Shown piece after piece: positions 1-12,700 of a stretch of DNA of 64,000 nt; positions within the stretch are counted from its first letter, which is position 1; each line of letters begins with the position of its first letter. Source of the stretch: Liolophura sinensis (taxonomy: Eukaryota; Mollusca; Polyplacophora; Chitonida; Chitonidae); contig NC_088300.1 in the NCBI RefSeq assembly GCF_032854445.1, positions 13,301,191 to 13,365,190 of the forward strand, written 5' to 3'. Made by a program: the position numbers and the translations under genes. The notes beneath the pieces were generated by a model. That model made no database searches. It was given only the letters and a program-made list of their open reading frames with translations, and was not told where the DNA came from.

Positions 1-311
1 TATGTTTCTATAAAGTTTATATAAAATTATTATTACAGATCATATTAATACAAGGTTAAAGCGTACCTTTTGTTTTTGTTGCATAATCACGACACTGCAC
101 TACACTTTAACGCGCTGTTAATCACTGTGTGATCGTATTAGGCGAATGACAGATGTATGAAACATCTTGTTCTGACAAAATACGTATTGGAGCGTTGTAT
201 TAGAAATAGCTTTGGAAGCAGTGGCAAGAAAAGGTTACCACACTCTACACGCAGTAGATACAGCCTATACGTTTAAGAATGTATATTAGTAATATACAAA
301 TGTGGAAGTGG

Positions 312-312
<1 letters not shown>

Positions 313-383
<71 letters not shown>
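313..383. repeat. (TA)n microsatellite
   Basis: About 35 uninterrupted TA dinucleotides. Length is likely to vary between alleles and may be collapsed in an assembly. Confidence 0.97.
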
Positions 384-386
<3 letters not shown>

Positions 387-1714
387 AACCGGCAATTTAA
401 ACCGGTTTTGTTGGTGTTTAATGGCTTTCATTAGGTTCAGGGTGACTATACCCCCAAAATTGCTAGGTGCTTGATTTAAATTTGGCTCCGTCTCCGTATA
501 CGGCTGTGAAGTCTCGTTTGTGTACGTTGCTTTATATTAGGCGTATTATTAAATGATGAAGTATTATGCGCAGATCCTCATGAAGTTTTCATTAACAAAG
601 ATAACGTAGTTATATGCTAAAGTTATCATATACGTAGGACTATTGTATATTGATTTAGGGAGGGGGGGAGTGACCACATGGTAATAATTCGGGGAGATAA
701 CTGGTACACTACGCAGTAAAATGTGTACTTTATCTAAGAGTGACGCCCCTTCGTTCAACAAGTCAGGTCCATCAGCTACTCAGACCAACGTATAGAAGAG
801 GTGACGGCGTTTTATCAAAAATTCTGCGGATGGGAATGATTGAATAAATGGTTATGGTTTACATCACATCGGCAATATTTCAACCATGTCGTGGCGAATG
901 TGGAATCGAAGGTTGTAGTTCAGTTGTAGTAAAGCCCTCAAAAGTTTGCAAAATGCGAAATTTCCAGGTCAAAGCGCTTTCAGCACACATTCAACAAGTT
1001 TATCAAGTTTATGGAGATATATAAATTTTATATTTATTTGAGGACTTTCTTGAACACTCGATTTGAAAATAGTGATTGGTCAGTAACACACAAACAAGTT
1101 CTGTAAGAATGCTTCCGTGGTTTTAGCTCGTCGACTACAGCTGTGAAATAATTAATCAAAATCAAAAAGGATTCATAAAGTAAGGGTATTTATCGGGAAA
1201 AGAACACGATATGGTAAAATGTGTATTGTAAATTACAGTTAATTTTGTTTGAACATGAATTAGTGAAAGTTGAATATGTGCACTATTACGTTGTCTATTA
1301 TGTTTGCCAGTTACTAGTTACTCCAGATGTGAATGTTTCCTGTATAGACGATTTTCATCAGTTATGAGATATTGTTCAATAATATAATGCATAGGCCTAT
1401 TACAAGTGAAAGCGTCTAGAACATCATACATTAATGGGACTATTGTTATCCAGTCTGGGTGTTGTTACTACTGGGTGTTGTTAATTTTATGCAGAAATGT
1501 ATATCTAAATATGTAAGCAAGTATTGTATTTTTTCTTCATTCGTAGATCAGTAAATCTAATGAACTGGAAAAAAGTACCAATCTTCATTAATACCAATTA
1601 ATACCATGAATGAAACATGCATGCACCTTTCAAAAAAGGCAATAAAACTAGAAAAAAATTTTTGGTTAGATTGCTAGCACAGAACACTGACTCAAAAGTC
1701 AGCTGACGTCTTCT

Positions 1715-1867
1715 CCGATCGTATATGGGAAGGTCAGCCAGCAGTCTGTCCATGGTCTTGAGTTTCCATGGGCTTTATACGCTGTGTCCTCCCACCGTAA
1801 TCATGGCCACCGTCGTATAAGTGAAATATTCTTGAGTACAGCGTAAAACAGCAGTCAGGTAAATAAA
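1715..1867 (+). mobile_element. Degenerate SINE (family A), body and tail
   Basis: Diverged body (gggaaggtcagccagcagtc, then ttgagtttccatgggct and cctcccaccgtaatcatggc) followed by the shared tail (cgtataagtgaaatattctt, gagtacagcgtaaaaca) and ggtaaataaat. The tRNA-related head is missing or unrecognisable. Older than the full-length copies, judging by divergence. Confidence 0.8.
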
Positions 1868-2127
1868 TTACAATATGACGGTGAAGAGAAAGGACGACGG
1901 ATTAAAAACCTTTGAAGTGAACATGAAGTCAGCCACAAAAGAAGTTTTCCAGCGGTGTTCTAAAATATGTTTTAAAAAAATCAGCAACGTTAGTTCATGA
2001 ACAGAGTAAATAGTAAATGATAGGCACCCCCTTGCCCCTTTAACACTACCTTGCCACTTGTTTGGTGACACGATGTTGCCATGTTAGCCATCTAAGGTGA
2101 CGTCACATTGGTAATAAGTAACAAGCG

Positions 2128-2270
2128 ACCACCTCGGTGGCCTAATTGTTAGAGCGTCCGTCTCAAAGTCGGGAGACCCGATATCAAACCCAGGACGGGC
2201 TTTCCATAGATCTTACCATTAAAATGGTACTTGTTGCTGTTTGCTTGACGTTCAGAACTCAAAAGAAGAC
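2128..2270 (+). mobile_element. tRNA-headed SINE of a different family (fragment)
   Basis: The head ggtggcctaattgttagagc, cgtccgtctcaaagtcggga and gacccgatatcaaaccc reads like a tRNA gene with A-box-like (ggcctaattgttagag) and B-box-like segments, followed by aaaatggtacttgttgctg, a body typical of another tRNA-derived SINE. It lacks the family A body and tail. It is too degenerate to be a working tRNA gene: the B box reads gatatcaaaccc rather than GGTTCGAATCC. Confidence 0.6.
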
Positions 2271-2397
2271 ACACACAACTACTGACTCCTTGTCGTTATA
2301 TGACTGAAAAATTGTTAAGTACGACGTAAAAACCCCAATTCTATTATACTTTGGATTTCCTACTACATGCAACGTTGAACGTCAACAGATCTAAAAT

Positions 2398-2945
2398 CAG
2401 TTGTCAGGAGCGAACTTCGTGACGCACGCTTCGGAACACACCCGCGTCACGACTCGCGTCACAAAACTCCACCATGGAGGAAAACTTTACAAAGTAGGGC
2501 GTTATCACAGGTGTCCAGGTCACAAATCGATTAACGCAAACGTCAACAAACCTATGCTAATTGCTTCACCACTCTAACTTGTGTGTGTAGTGTCCTTTCC
2601 ATGACGATCTCAAGCAGATGTTGACAGCGAATGAGACACGGAAGAGGTAGGTGCCATGAACCGTGCGTTTTTTAGTCATTTTCGTGTCAAATAAATATGT
2701 AAAAGTTTAAAGTAGGTATAATAGAATAGAAATAATGACTCTATCGAGTTATTGTTGATTTTAGACCGGTAAATCTAGAAGAGTTGATATTTTTATTTCT
2801 TAAGTAGACATACATAATTACATAATCTCAAAATTAAGTGTTTGTGATCGAGCAGAAAAATTGAAATAGAAAAAAAAGAGACCAAAAGGATAGAAACAGC
2901 AGCAGTCTCTAACAGTTTTGCAGTTGTCAGGAGCGAACTTCGTGA
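2398..2945. repeat. Pair of identical 25-bp direct repeats flanking about 500 bp
   Basis: The 25-bp sequence cagttgtcaggagcgaactt plus cgtga occurs at 2398-2422 and again at 2921-2945 without mismatch. The 498 bp between contain an unusual GC-rich start (cacccgcgtcacgactcgcg) and an A-rich end. It could be the target duplication of an inserted sequence, or a remnant tandem duplication. Confidence 0.85.
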
Positions 2946-4691
2946 GTCATCTTTTGGCCTTCCTTTTCAGTCTTGCTTGGCTGATAGCTGGCTATAGACT
3001 TCAGAGAATGCCCGGAACAGAGCAGGGCTTTTTGGACATTTGGAACACATTTCCCTACCGTTGTTGGGAAAACATTTCCTAGTCATACCGAGTAAGGAAA
3101 CGTTAAACAACGAAATTTTCTTATTCCGAGGCCATGGCTGTCCCAAGGCGGTTTGTTGCCCATTCGCCCTGACAAATTACTGCAACCTGCTGTCCAACAC
3201 GTAAGCAATGTGACACATATACCTGTACGCATAAATGAATAACTGTCCAGTTGGGCCAAAATGCTTCAATTTCACACTGAAATAACCCCAAAATAGTAAT
3301 TATTGTTCCCAAAAGAAACCCAAGAAACAGTCAACACCCGGTAAGAGATGAGACACCTCAGTCAAAATATCACAACATTTCAAGGCTAGTGATTGGTCTA
3401 ATCCTAATCGGATTCTACAAAATTTCTACTCGGATTAAATTGTCAGCTTATGCCATATGTGTCCAATGCTGAATTCCATCTCCTCGGATTAAACGTGACT
3501 GGATTTTAAAAACATATTTCTGTGATACCTTTGGCTGACTTCCTTTTTTATGTATATATATTGGCAGACTTTATGTTCAAGTTAATTCGCCAATAATTAC
3601 TGTGTTACGTTACCTATGTTACCACACAGTACGATTTTTCGACTCAGTTTGTCACATGGAAATAGGACAACTTCGCAGCCTATGGACGCAACTTATGGAA
3701 TATAGCTTGTGCTATTTTCTTTCGAGCAGTTGAATTAGAAAAAAAGTACCCTTTATTGTGGGTGTAGCATGGTCTTCACGATCAACGCTTACCGTGGAAC
3801 AAAGGTTAGACCCATAATTCAGTGTGTGCTCTGGAACTCTCAGGCCGTTTCATGTCATATCCGGAGTTAACTACCATCCGGAACAAAGCTATTCGCTTAT
3901 TCTGATTGGCCAAAAATCATCAAGTCACGCAATCATTCCAGCTGGCTAGACTGTACGAATATCTGTGGACGTGTGAAAAAATATAACAATATAAATTTCT
4001 GGCCATTATGCACTCCCGAAATCTTTATCTCTGTGAAACCGGGCATGCTGTTCCAACTTTCCCAGGCCTTTTCCTTTGTCGCTGTGGGTTGTTTTCATCA
4101 AGATATAGGTATATCCCAAAAGGGTTCCAATGATGTCAATTACGTCACCTTTAGTAGCCTTTAATAGAGCTGAACTATGTCACAAGCCATAAACTCATTT
4201 TTAAGATTTAACTGATGATTGTACGTGTTAGTGCCTATATGGAAAAATAAATAAGGAGCTGGGATACGTACGAAATTACCTTGGCATGGTTGTATTTTTA
4301 AATACTTTTTCCCAGTGTCAAATGCCCGTCATAAACTCAATGAGAAAAGTAATATGCAAGTGTTGGGAAGAAACTATGAAGCACCAAACCGTTTAATTCT
4401 TGTGATGATCAAGATATACATTCTGTTCCAGAAATTTATTAAACGGCTAGACGTTGCAAAATAAAGTTGCGTACAGATATCTTTGTACACCTTGACACAA
4501 GCACCAGTTCATTATATTTTGTAGGTCATTTGAATCCAAGAAGTTTTTAAATGATCCTTTACCATTGCGAGATACAACACAAATTCTGAGTATTCTCACT
4601 TTGTCTACATTAAAGGGATGCATGTAAGTGGTGCTGGCGAAGTTTTGCGCTCTCAGAGTGCTGGTGGACAAAGCTTTCCCGATATCATGTT

Positions 4692-5000
4692 TTAATGTGA
4701 TTAAATGCAATGACAATGCAGCATTGTGAGTAATTTTAGACCAGTGACCTCTAATAAATAGCAGTTACCATCACTACATTTTTTGTACTTAATTCTGCTT
4801 AAGCCATGCCATCAGGGGGTCTGTCATTTGATACTATTTATGTAATTAAATAAACACTCAGAATAAAAGTAAATTGACAAGAGGCCGTATTTCACCGGTT
4901 CCGTGTGACCATTGTCTACCTGTCACGCCGTCACGCCGTCATCGCGGCTTTGGTTTTACTCTGTGTGCTGTGCGTCGGTGAATTCCATTCCTTCATTAAT
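4692..5000 (+). repeat. Dispersed repeat family X, copy 1
   Basis: Shares with the other four copies the start (gagtaattttagaccagtga), the middle (aattctgcttaagccatg; tactatttatgtaatt) and the end block (gacaagaggccgtatttcac, cggttccgtgtgaccatt, ggttttactctgtgtgctg). The ends are approximate. It has no tRNA head and no reading frame. All five copies lie on the + strand. Confidence 0.7.
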
Positions 5001-6821
5001 TTAGACGATTGCATATAACACGCTACGGGGTGTCGGCCAGTATAATCCACAACCGCTGGTGATATTTATGCTAATAGCCTATTAGGATTGTTGATAATGT
5101 CATTATCTGTATATATTGCCTCCCCTGTCACAAACAGGTAATTTGGTTGTCAGAAGCAGGTGTGGAAATAGGAAATGATTATTATAATTATGACAAATAC
5201 ATTTGCATGAACATCGTAACCATTATAGATTCGCTCGAGTGTTTTTTCAATTTTCTTTTTCATTATTATTGAAGTCAACTATTTATTTTATCATCTACCG
5301 AGTAGTTATATCCAGGAACAATTGTACCGTTTTCCGTTTAAGCCGTAGATGGACTGGAAACAACTGGCTTTTTTGTCGACTAAGAGCGTCCGATCGGCTG
5401 CTGGTTTTAGTCGATCTTTGCGTGCTTGCAACCTCGGGGTTGAATATGTTCTACCTTTCTGTGACTCGAAGCACCCATGTGTATTGATTCCGTCGATCTA
5501 CACGTGCTTGTGACCAGTTGGTGGTTGTTGGTCACGACTGCAATGTTGAGGGACACTTTTCGACATTTGTAAGATGATCTTTGTACAACTCAGAATGAGA
5601 AGTCTACTCCATAGTTTTACTTTTATTGTAACATTGGAAAGATATATGGAATTTAAATTTTTTATAATTTAGATTTAATTTGATTAATTGATGTTTGAGG
5701 GCGTGTTCCAGCATATTTGACATCTGCGATTGCGGTCGTTTTATGCGCACTAAATCATGTATTTATTTCTCGTCCCTAAATAAAATCATACAGGACTGAC
5801 CCATATATAAACATGTTTCATTCATAAATCATTTTTATATTACGTTATTCTGTTATGCTCAAATGCCATATGCTCTGCACTTGTTGTGAAAGTGAGCCGT
5901 TATCAGCTATCCACAAGTGCAGGTTAAGTTTTTAATTAGCTCATTGACCATATGAAAATCTCAAGCAGATGTAATACACATTCGGGTTACTTTCATGAGT
6001 ACTAACTGTAATGGAACAAGGTAAAATTTTAACACAGTTTACAAAATAGAAAGGTTCAAGTACCAGTCAAATGTGGTTTCAAATGACATTGCTGAATGAC
6101 ACTGTTTCTCTTTTTCAGATCCATTTATTCAGTATTAATATGAACAGGTGAATGGGATGAACAGAACCAAAATTTAAAAAAATAAGATGGTGCTTAAATG
6201 TTATTCTTCACCTAAAATACTTGGATGTAAAAGGATTTATGTCGGGAAAACCCTCGGGTAAAACTAAATAATAACTAAAACTGATTGTAGTTTCACATAT
6301 TCCAATCAGTCTGCGCCAAGGGTTTTCAAACTTCTGTTTTTGTACAATATAATTAAGACGTACAAAAAAAAGAAGTTCACAACCTGACAATGTTTGTATC
6401 AGTTGTTCATCAACACCGCGATGCCTACATGTTATGATATACAGTCCGCTTTGGGGAATTATACACAGTCATCTGTAGATGGTACAAGGGCGTGTAATTG
6501 TTCAGCTCCCTTCTAAGTTTAGTTAAATAAATGGGCTAAAATTTCTATTTTTATAAAGTCATTTACATATTTCTAGTGTGAAAACTATTAATCCAAAATT
6601 TTTTATCTCTGATAGTTTTTGATTCACAGATCATGGAATTATTTTTCACTATATCCCAAAGATTTACACATACAACAACACAAAAACATAATCGTATTCT
6701 CAAAGCTATATCAAAATTTAAAACTTCTTATGATGTCACGTATTTGATCAAAGGCGAGCTTCTAAAATTATTAACGGTTTTTGATGCCCTTTTCAAAGCT
6801 TTTTGCTTTATCTAACTACAG

Positions 6822-7050
6822 TATTGATACACAGGTATATCAAAACTCAAGAAGATCCTCCATTTTACCCTTGGGAAGATGGTGTAAGGTTTTAACTCGA
6901 AATTCAATATCCACTGATATCCCGGAAAATGGGTGCATGGAAGAACCAGATTTTCATGCAGATACATCGAATAAAATTTACACCCAGCACTTGAAGCAAC
7001 ATAGATTAGAACTGCAAACTTATCCTCTGGACAATCATATGATGGAACAA
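6822..7050 (+). CDS. Candidate upstream exon, unknown product
   Basis: A 229-nt open block lies between an acceptor (gctttatctaactacag) and a consensus donor (gaacaa|gtaagc). It takes one base to finish a codon and ends in phase 0. It encodes IDTQVYQNSRRSSILPLGRW, then a polar stretch rich in Asn, Thr, His and Gln ending DNHMMEQ. SRRSS resembles the phosphosite motifs of the downstream gene. Its phase-0 end is compatible with the candidate exon at 12571, which in turn is compatible with the transmembrane exon. It could therefore be an N-terminal exon of the same gene, an exon of another gene, or a chance open stretch. I recognise no domain. Confidence 0.3.
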
Positions 7051-7092
7051 GTAAGCCTTAAGCCCGTTCTTGATTTGTTTTATGTATTTATT

Positions 7093-7245
7093 TGAATGGT
7101 GTTTTGCCCCGTAATCAAGAATACCCCACTTATGCGACGGTGGCCAGGATTATGATGGGAGGAAACTGGGCAGAGTTTCAGGTGAAACCCACGACCTCCC
7201 ACGGATTACCTTCCCACGTACGATCCCTTTCCTGAACCCTTATAC
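7093..7245 (-). mobile_element. SINE family A, 5'-truncated and diverged
   Basis: On the + strand it reads tail to head: ttgaatggtgttttgccccg, aagaataccccacttatgcg, ggccaggattatgatgggag, gaaacccacgacctccca, ccttcccacgtacgatcc. The element is therefore on the minus strand. The tRNA-like head is absent. Confidence 0.85.
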
Positions 7246-7658
7246 AGACTTACGTTATCCACTCTAAAATCATGGAGAACACCAATCAGAGTAAAACTTC
7301 TAACGAACTTTCTGACTGAAAAGCATTGCGTGGAGCTCTCTCTGACTTACTGAAAACCTTACACATTTGAATATCATCCGGTGAACAAATTACGCCTTTC
7401 GCCGGCCTCCATAGCTCAACCGCTTCGGGCGGCGGTAGATCTAGAATCAATTCTGGGACGCAAGAAAGTAATAACCGTGGTTGTGACTGGATAACTCAAC
7501 TCGGGAACTCTGTCGAGTCTATTATGTAAGTAATAACCACATAGATTTGAAACTAAACAGCCCAACTTTTGCCACACGCCTAAAGAAAAATCACCTGAAA
7601 TGATACCCAAGCATGACGAAAATAACAATCAGAATGAGATTAAAAGACGCAGAATTTC

Positions 7659-7856
7659 TATTTATTTATTTATTTACTTGATTGGTGTTTTACGCCGTAC
7701 TCAAGAATATTTCACTTATACGACGGCGGCCAGCATTATGGTGGGAGGCAACCGGGCACAGCCCTGGGGAAACCAACAGGGTGCTGACAGACCTTCCCAC
7801 TTACGGCCGGAGAGGAAGCCAACATGAGCTGGATTTGAACTCACAGCGACCGCATT
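7659..7856 (-). mobile_element. SINE family A with target-site duplication, head truncated
   Basis: The tail (tatttatttatttacttgat) and body are well preserved, including cttatacgacggcggccagc and gtgggaggcaaccgggcaca. The element stops inside the tRNA-like part at gcgaccgcatt. Flanks gcagaatttc (7649-7658) and gcaggatttc (7857-7866) form a 10-bp target duplication with one mismatch. The truncation therefore occurred at insertion, as in LINE-driven integration. Confidence 0.92.
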
Positions 7857-9652
7857 GCAGGATTTCCGGGATAGTGTCAAAACATGGATACCTTAAATTA
7901 CGGAACAATGCACTCATCCTTGAAATTGCTTTTCATTTTCATCTGAATTTACATTGGTATGGCACTTGGATCCGTGTGACATTCGTACAGTGTATGGTAG
8001 ACGTCGTTACTGCATATTTAGTAAGTTGATAAGTCACTGACAAACTTTTACACCTGTGACGAACAGATATACACACTATTTTGGCAGGAGACAGGTGGTC
8101 TTAGCCAATGTTAGACTGTACAAGCAGCCACACGGACATTGTTCACCCCTTAATGCTGCCAGCGAACATGTACCAGGAATCGCGAGAGCAGAGAAGTACA
8201 TGTCCAGGGCGGGTATTAAACCCTCACATCGTGTTCCCTAGGGACTGGAGGGCAAGCATACACCTGAACTACTTGGTCATTGAGCGCCTCCGCATGATGC
8301 TATCACATGTTATAACATCAGGATAGGAAGTTTGTTAAAATCAATTGTAATTTGGTTATTTACTTCCTGCCCTATGCAGACGTTAAAATTCCCGGTTCCT
8401 TTCTCACATCCTACCCGGTATTCCAGCCGTAGTCTACCACAGCAGAGTATCGGCTGCAGCTGATTACGACAGTTAACAACGCGGTGTTGACGATTCCTCG
8501 CCAGTTGTTCTTCTCCGCAGTGTACGTCAATTATTCCTGTATTTGACAATCCAGCTGCGACCTCTCACGCCGGATGTAATTTCCTGGCCTTAGGTTCTAT
8601 CGCATGTGCGATCGATGACTGGCGCAGAAACCTCATAATCCTATCGATGGCGTGATTGTTTTGGGACGTGGTTTTCTTTCTGGCTGTGGACAGCTTTAGA
8701 CAGGTTGCCTAATTGGCTGATGTTGATTGTTTATTTTTTTTAAATATTATTTGTCTGGTGTTTTACCATCTGGGTATTTGGATTTAGCCTTCGTGATAAA
8801 ATGAGATTAGCTCAGAGTGAATACGCGATATTGCGTACAATTGAATGTAATATTCCATTTATAATTCAGTAGCTTCCTGTCTGTCCATTCAACAGGCATT
8901 CCACCTTAGTTAATGAGACACATCCTATTTGACTTGCATTTTGCGTAAATATGGTTTAGTGTGCATATATATAGATATGTATTATTGATAGTAAACCATT
9001 GTATGAGTCCTATAAAACCAGTTTTTATGTATTTAAGCGTTCTGTCGGCAGTCTGCAACAAGGTTAATAAAAAAATACTACGAGGAGTATTATGATCCTT
9101 ATCGTAGACTGGGGAATACATCTGATACACACAGATCAAATCCTTCAAGACGAAATAAAGATAAATGTATCTAATTATTACATACTGCAGCCATTGTCAT
9201 AGAACGGTTACATAGTTTAGTCTGCAGTATATTAAGAAAGGTTCAGCCAAGCTTTTCGGCTTGCCTTACATTTTTACCACGATGATACAAACTTCATTCT
9301 TCATACAGTTTAGGCTTGAGTTGAGTGGAACTAAATAGAAACTCCATCAAAATCAAAGCATTTAACAGAGTGGATGTAAGCGCGAAAATGTGACAAAAAC
9401 CGTGTTATATTGTTAGGGTGAAGCATTTAAGTGAGTGCAAGGGCAAATCAGGTAAAGTGACTCAGTTACCCTCACTTATGTAAGATTTTCAAAGTGATAA
9501 AGGTTAAAAGGTTTTTTAATAGAGTTAAAAAGCAGTAAAAGAAACAGCGCTGACTTGTGAGTGATTAGGGTACATCCCATAGACATCTTTCATGAATAAC
9601 AACGATTATAGGTTCTCATCACGCCTAGGTCAAAGGTGAAATTTTAAAAATA

Positions 9653-9670
9653 TTTATCGATATCGATAAA
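9653..9670. repeat. 18-bp perfect palindrome
   Basis: tttatcgatatcgataaa is self-complementary. An imperfect related string (tgtcggtaaatgatttattg) follows. Short AT-rich palindromes of this size arise by chance, and no function is assigned. Confidence 0.9.
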
Positions 9671-9879
9671 TCATTGATTGATGTCGGTAAATGATTTATT
9701 GATAAAAAATTTTTTTGACCCATTGTTAATTAGGCACCTCATACAGGTATAAAGCACGTTAAGACAGACATTACTGAAACCACATCACTGTACCTGTTTC
9801 AAATTGACGTTTGAATGTCTACGCGCCATAATGATTCCTGTGTATGCCATTTGTGGTGAAACCAATCTCTTTATCCGCT

Positions 9880-10075
9880 TGGCTTTTATAAGACTTTTGA
9901 AGTTCTGCTTAAGCTATGGCGCTATGGGGCCTTGAAAATGTTTTTCAAAAACAGTTAGTAAATACGTAACTGGGGTAATTTGAAAAGAGGCTGTATTCCA
10001 ACGGCTAAGTGTGACTTTTTGCCATCTATCACATGCTGTATGGTTTTAACAAAACCAGGGCCGGGTGCACTGTTA
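9880..10075 (+). repeat. Dispersed repeat family X, copy 2 (5' part missing)
   Basis: Matches the middle and end of the family: agttctgcttaagctatggc, taactggggtaatttgaaaa, gaggctgtattccaacggc, taagtgtgac and atggttttaac. The start with the taattctagacc motif is absent. Same orientation as the other copies. Confidence 0.6.
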
Positions 10076-12570
10076 GAATTTCCGATTAACGTGCAGTGCT
10101 TACTGTATATGTTTTACACATATTGTGTCAGTGTTTACCTTTTACAGTACCATTCAACATCTATGTGATGAACTATGGTATTTTTTTGCTTTCAAACAGT
10201 GATCTTCTACATTGCGATAGTAACAGTCAGGAAACATGTACATGTTCAGGTACGGGTATATCCCACCCACCACCCAAATACCTAAACGTTTACATTAGGC
10301 CATATAAGACGCTTGTGTTTTTTAAATTACATGTATCAAATCACTATTTTCCTAAAGTATATAGGCTTATAGGCCTAATGCAGCATGCATGAATGAGGAC
10401 TACAAATTTAGGCTGCATCAAGTGACATTGATAGTACGCAGATGATCTTCAACGCACATGATCTTACGCCCGAAGCCATAGCAACGGTACTAGGGGGCGA
10501 CTACTTATTGACACCACGGACCCAAGAGCGGGTCAATGGAAGATGTTCATAATTTATTTCACTTCATTGTTATCTTTCATCTTCAACTATATTACAGTTT
10601 ACTACTATAAAAACGCATGCTGTACAAGCTGCTACAGTCGACCACGAATAATTCCCCGTGAAATAACGTTTGTGTGTTTTTTTTGTTATTTACTCACACA
10701 CTGACCAATCTCTCTCCCTCGCCGCAACTATCGACCCCACCCACTCTTCCAAACGATATGGTTGAAATATTGCCGAAGTGGTGTTAAATCATAAGCTGTC
10801 TTTCATTCATTTTATCATGTCTCACTGCGAACAAATAGACTGATCATCGAAGCAAGGGTAAAACAGTTTTTGACAGGTGTTGTTTATCATGTTTTGTCAC
10901 GCATGCGTGATGAAAGCTATAATAATGAAGCCCATCTTGATTATCTTATCCTTTGACTTGGATCTGTCTGTCGAGATATATGCGAAGAGTACTTAGATGA
11001 TTTATAGTTTTGTAAAAAGATTTGTAAAGTTTACAAATAAACTGTGTCGGTCAGCCCCACTAGTAAGATCATTGCACTCCTAGAATTTGATAATTAAAGA
11101 GTATTTTCTCTAAACCATGAATAAAATAGTTTAGCCTATTCATTAAAAGAATGAATTGTTATAGAGTTTTTTCAGCGATCTTTCTCCAATGAAATCACCA
11201 ATTGGGAAAGGTAATTAATTTTGAGTACTTTTTAATTAGTGAATGCCATTTGTTGTATTGCAGAAAATGTCAGGGAAAATATGGATGATACTGTGAGATC
11301 GTCACGTTTCAAGGTATAGCATTATTCCATAATTTGCTATCATGTTATTTTGTATCCATCCTAAGCTGACCATCTCTCTTGTGTTATTCTCGGAAGGTGA
11401 TTACGAAGGCGGGTGAGGTGGGAGTGGGGATAGAACGGGGAGGGGCTTGAGGAAGGGAAGGGATTTGTGGTACAATCGATCTGCTGGACCACTGATTATT
11501 ACCACGATAACAGTTACTGTTATTTGATCAGCCGTTATACTGTTAACCCCACAGCCATAGTTTTCTGGATGTTTCTAGGGTATCTTATAACGGTCACCTG
11601 CTTGGATTAACTTAGTTTCTCTGTTATGGGAATGCATTACACCTGACTGCCATTTAAACGAGCTCTTAAAATTCCTGCGGTTGATCGCGAATAGAGCTTT
11701 TCTTTTCTCAATGTTTTCTGTCTAAAAATATCCTAATTTTATGATCACAACATCTTGTACCAAGCAACAGAACTCTTCATGTCTGTAACATCCGCTTCTA
11801 CTCTTTGCTGTAGCTGTGATTATCACGGGAATATTCTGGAAGGAGGGCTCGGTCATCAAACAGAGGGCATTTTTGTCTTCTGGGCAAGGCCTTCGAAACT
11901 TCATTTCCTCTGTGGATAATTTCATTGGATTTCCCGAGGAAAGCTTGTCGATAATAGGAAAAGGTGCTGTAGAAAGATAGGCCCCTCTGTACCTGCGCCA
12001 GGTCTAGAGTGATAGCAGCTCTTCGTGGCGTTGTCTCCTCGATGGTATGCTACCGCCCTACGGCAGGGGGACCCCACAGCGTGCACAAAGCCCCAGACTA
12101 CCGTTATCCAGAGAATCTGTGAAGAGAAGCAGCGTGCGTCAAAAGCAGTTCATTTCTACCAAGGGAATGACTTTGTTCAGTTAATCTCCGATAAAAAGCC
12201 GCCGACTTCTCGCCTGGCCATTGCTAAAGCAACACGTTCCTAAGAGTCGAAATGCCGCACATGCCGTTGTATCTGACTCGGTTTTCCCTTTATTTTTAAG
12301 GAAATGGACCCGTAAATCAAAACCTGTTGCGGGTGAGACGATGTTGATGGGACTGTGAATACCATGGGTTATTGAAGGATGTGCTTTACGTGGAAGGTTT
12401 ACCTGCTCATTTGGACCGGCGAAGAATGGTAATCAATAAGAGCAAGTTATGTCATTTTCGAGCCGTGCTTGGCCAGTGACAGCCGGCGACTTGTAGAAGG
12501 CTGTCTGCTGAGAGCGGACCAGGTTGACGGCCGAGGCACTCTCCTCACGCGACACTTTTGTCGGTGGCAG

Positions 12571-12700
12571 GCTCGCTATGAGCACGCCTCTATTCAGTAT
12601 AGTTGCCTCTCGCCACCACCGCCTACAAGAATACTGGATCGCACAGAATGGCGTGGCGACCAGTTTGGACAATTCAAATACCATGAACAAAGGACTTGGG
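12571..12700 (+). CDS. Candidate exon preceding the transmembrane exon
   Basis: The block at about 12460-12700 is GC-richer than its surroundings and ends at a full consensus donor (acttggg|gtaagttata). With the acceptor-like cacttttgtcggtggcag before 12571 it is phase 0 in and phase 1 out, exactly what the helix exon at 21450 needs. The joined reading would be ARYEHASIQYSCLSPPPPTR, then ILDRTEWRGDQFGQFKYHEQ and RTW, followed by a split Val codon into APKVV. In another frame the same block has ATG at 12578 giving MSTPLFSIVASRHHRLQEYW and ending in phase 0, which would need one more exon before 21450. The acceptor is poor. I see no signal peptide or known domain in either reading. Confidence 0.3.

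Larger units (their letters stand above)
1..6821. other. Non-coding region with old SINEs, one dispersed-repeat copy and a TA microsatellite
   Basis: I see no reading frame here with recognisable protein sequence or paired splice sites; the open frames are short (60-95 codons) and of random composition. Identifiable content is the (TA)n tract, two SINE remnants, a 25-bp direct-repeat pair and one copy of the unclassified dispersed repeat, each listed separately. The remaining stretches (about 400-1700, 2950-4690 and 5000-6820) hold nothing I can name. Confidence 0.6.
7051..12570. other. Non-coding region (upstream intron or intergenic)
   Basis: Contains two SINEs and one dispersed-repeat copy, listed separately. 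The GC-richer patch at 7388-7460 (ggcctccatagctcaaccgc) resembles a decayed tRNA-like SINE head. The stretch 11395-11475 is G-rich on the + strand. Elsewhere I see no supportable feature. Confidence 0.5.

Noticed and set aside
7388-7460. ggcctccatagctcaaccgc, tRNA-like start
   Set aside because: Resembles a SINE head but has no matching body or tail downstream.
8055-8300. GC-richer block with gggcgggtattaaaccctca, possibly another SINE head
   Set aside because: No clear A/B box pair, tail or target duplication; only one copy in the window.
12025-12243. 72-codon + frame in a GC-richer patch
   Set aside because: No domain; its only possible partners lack consistent splice phases.
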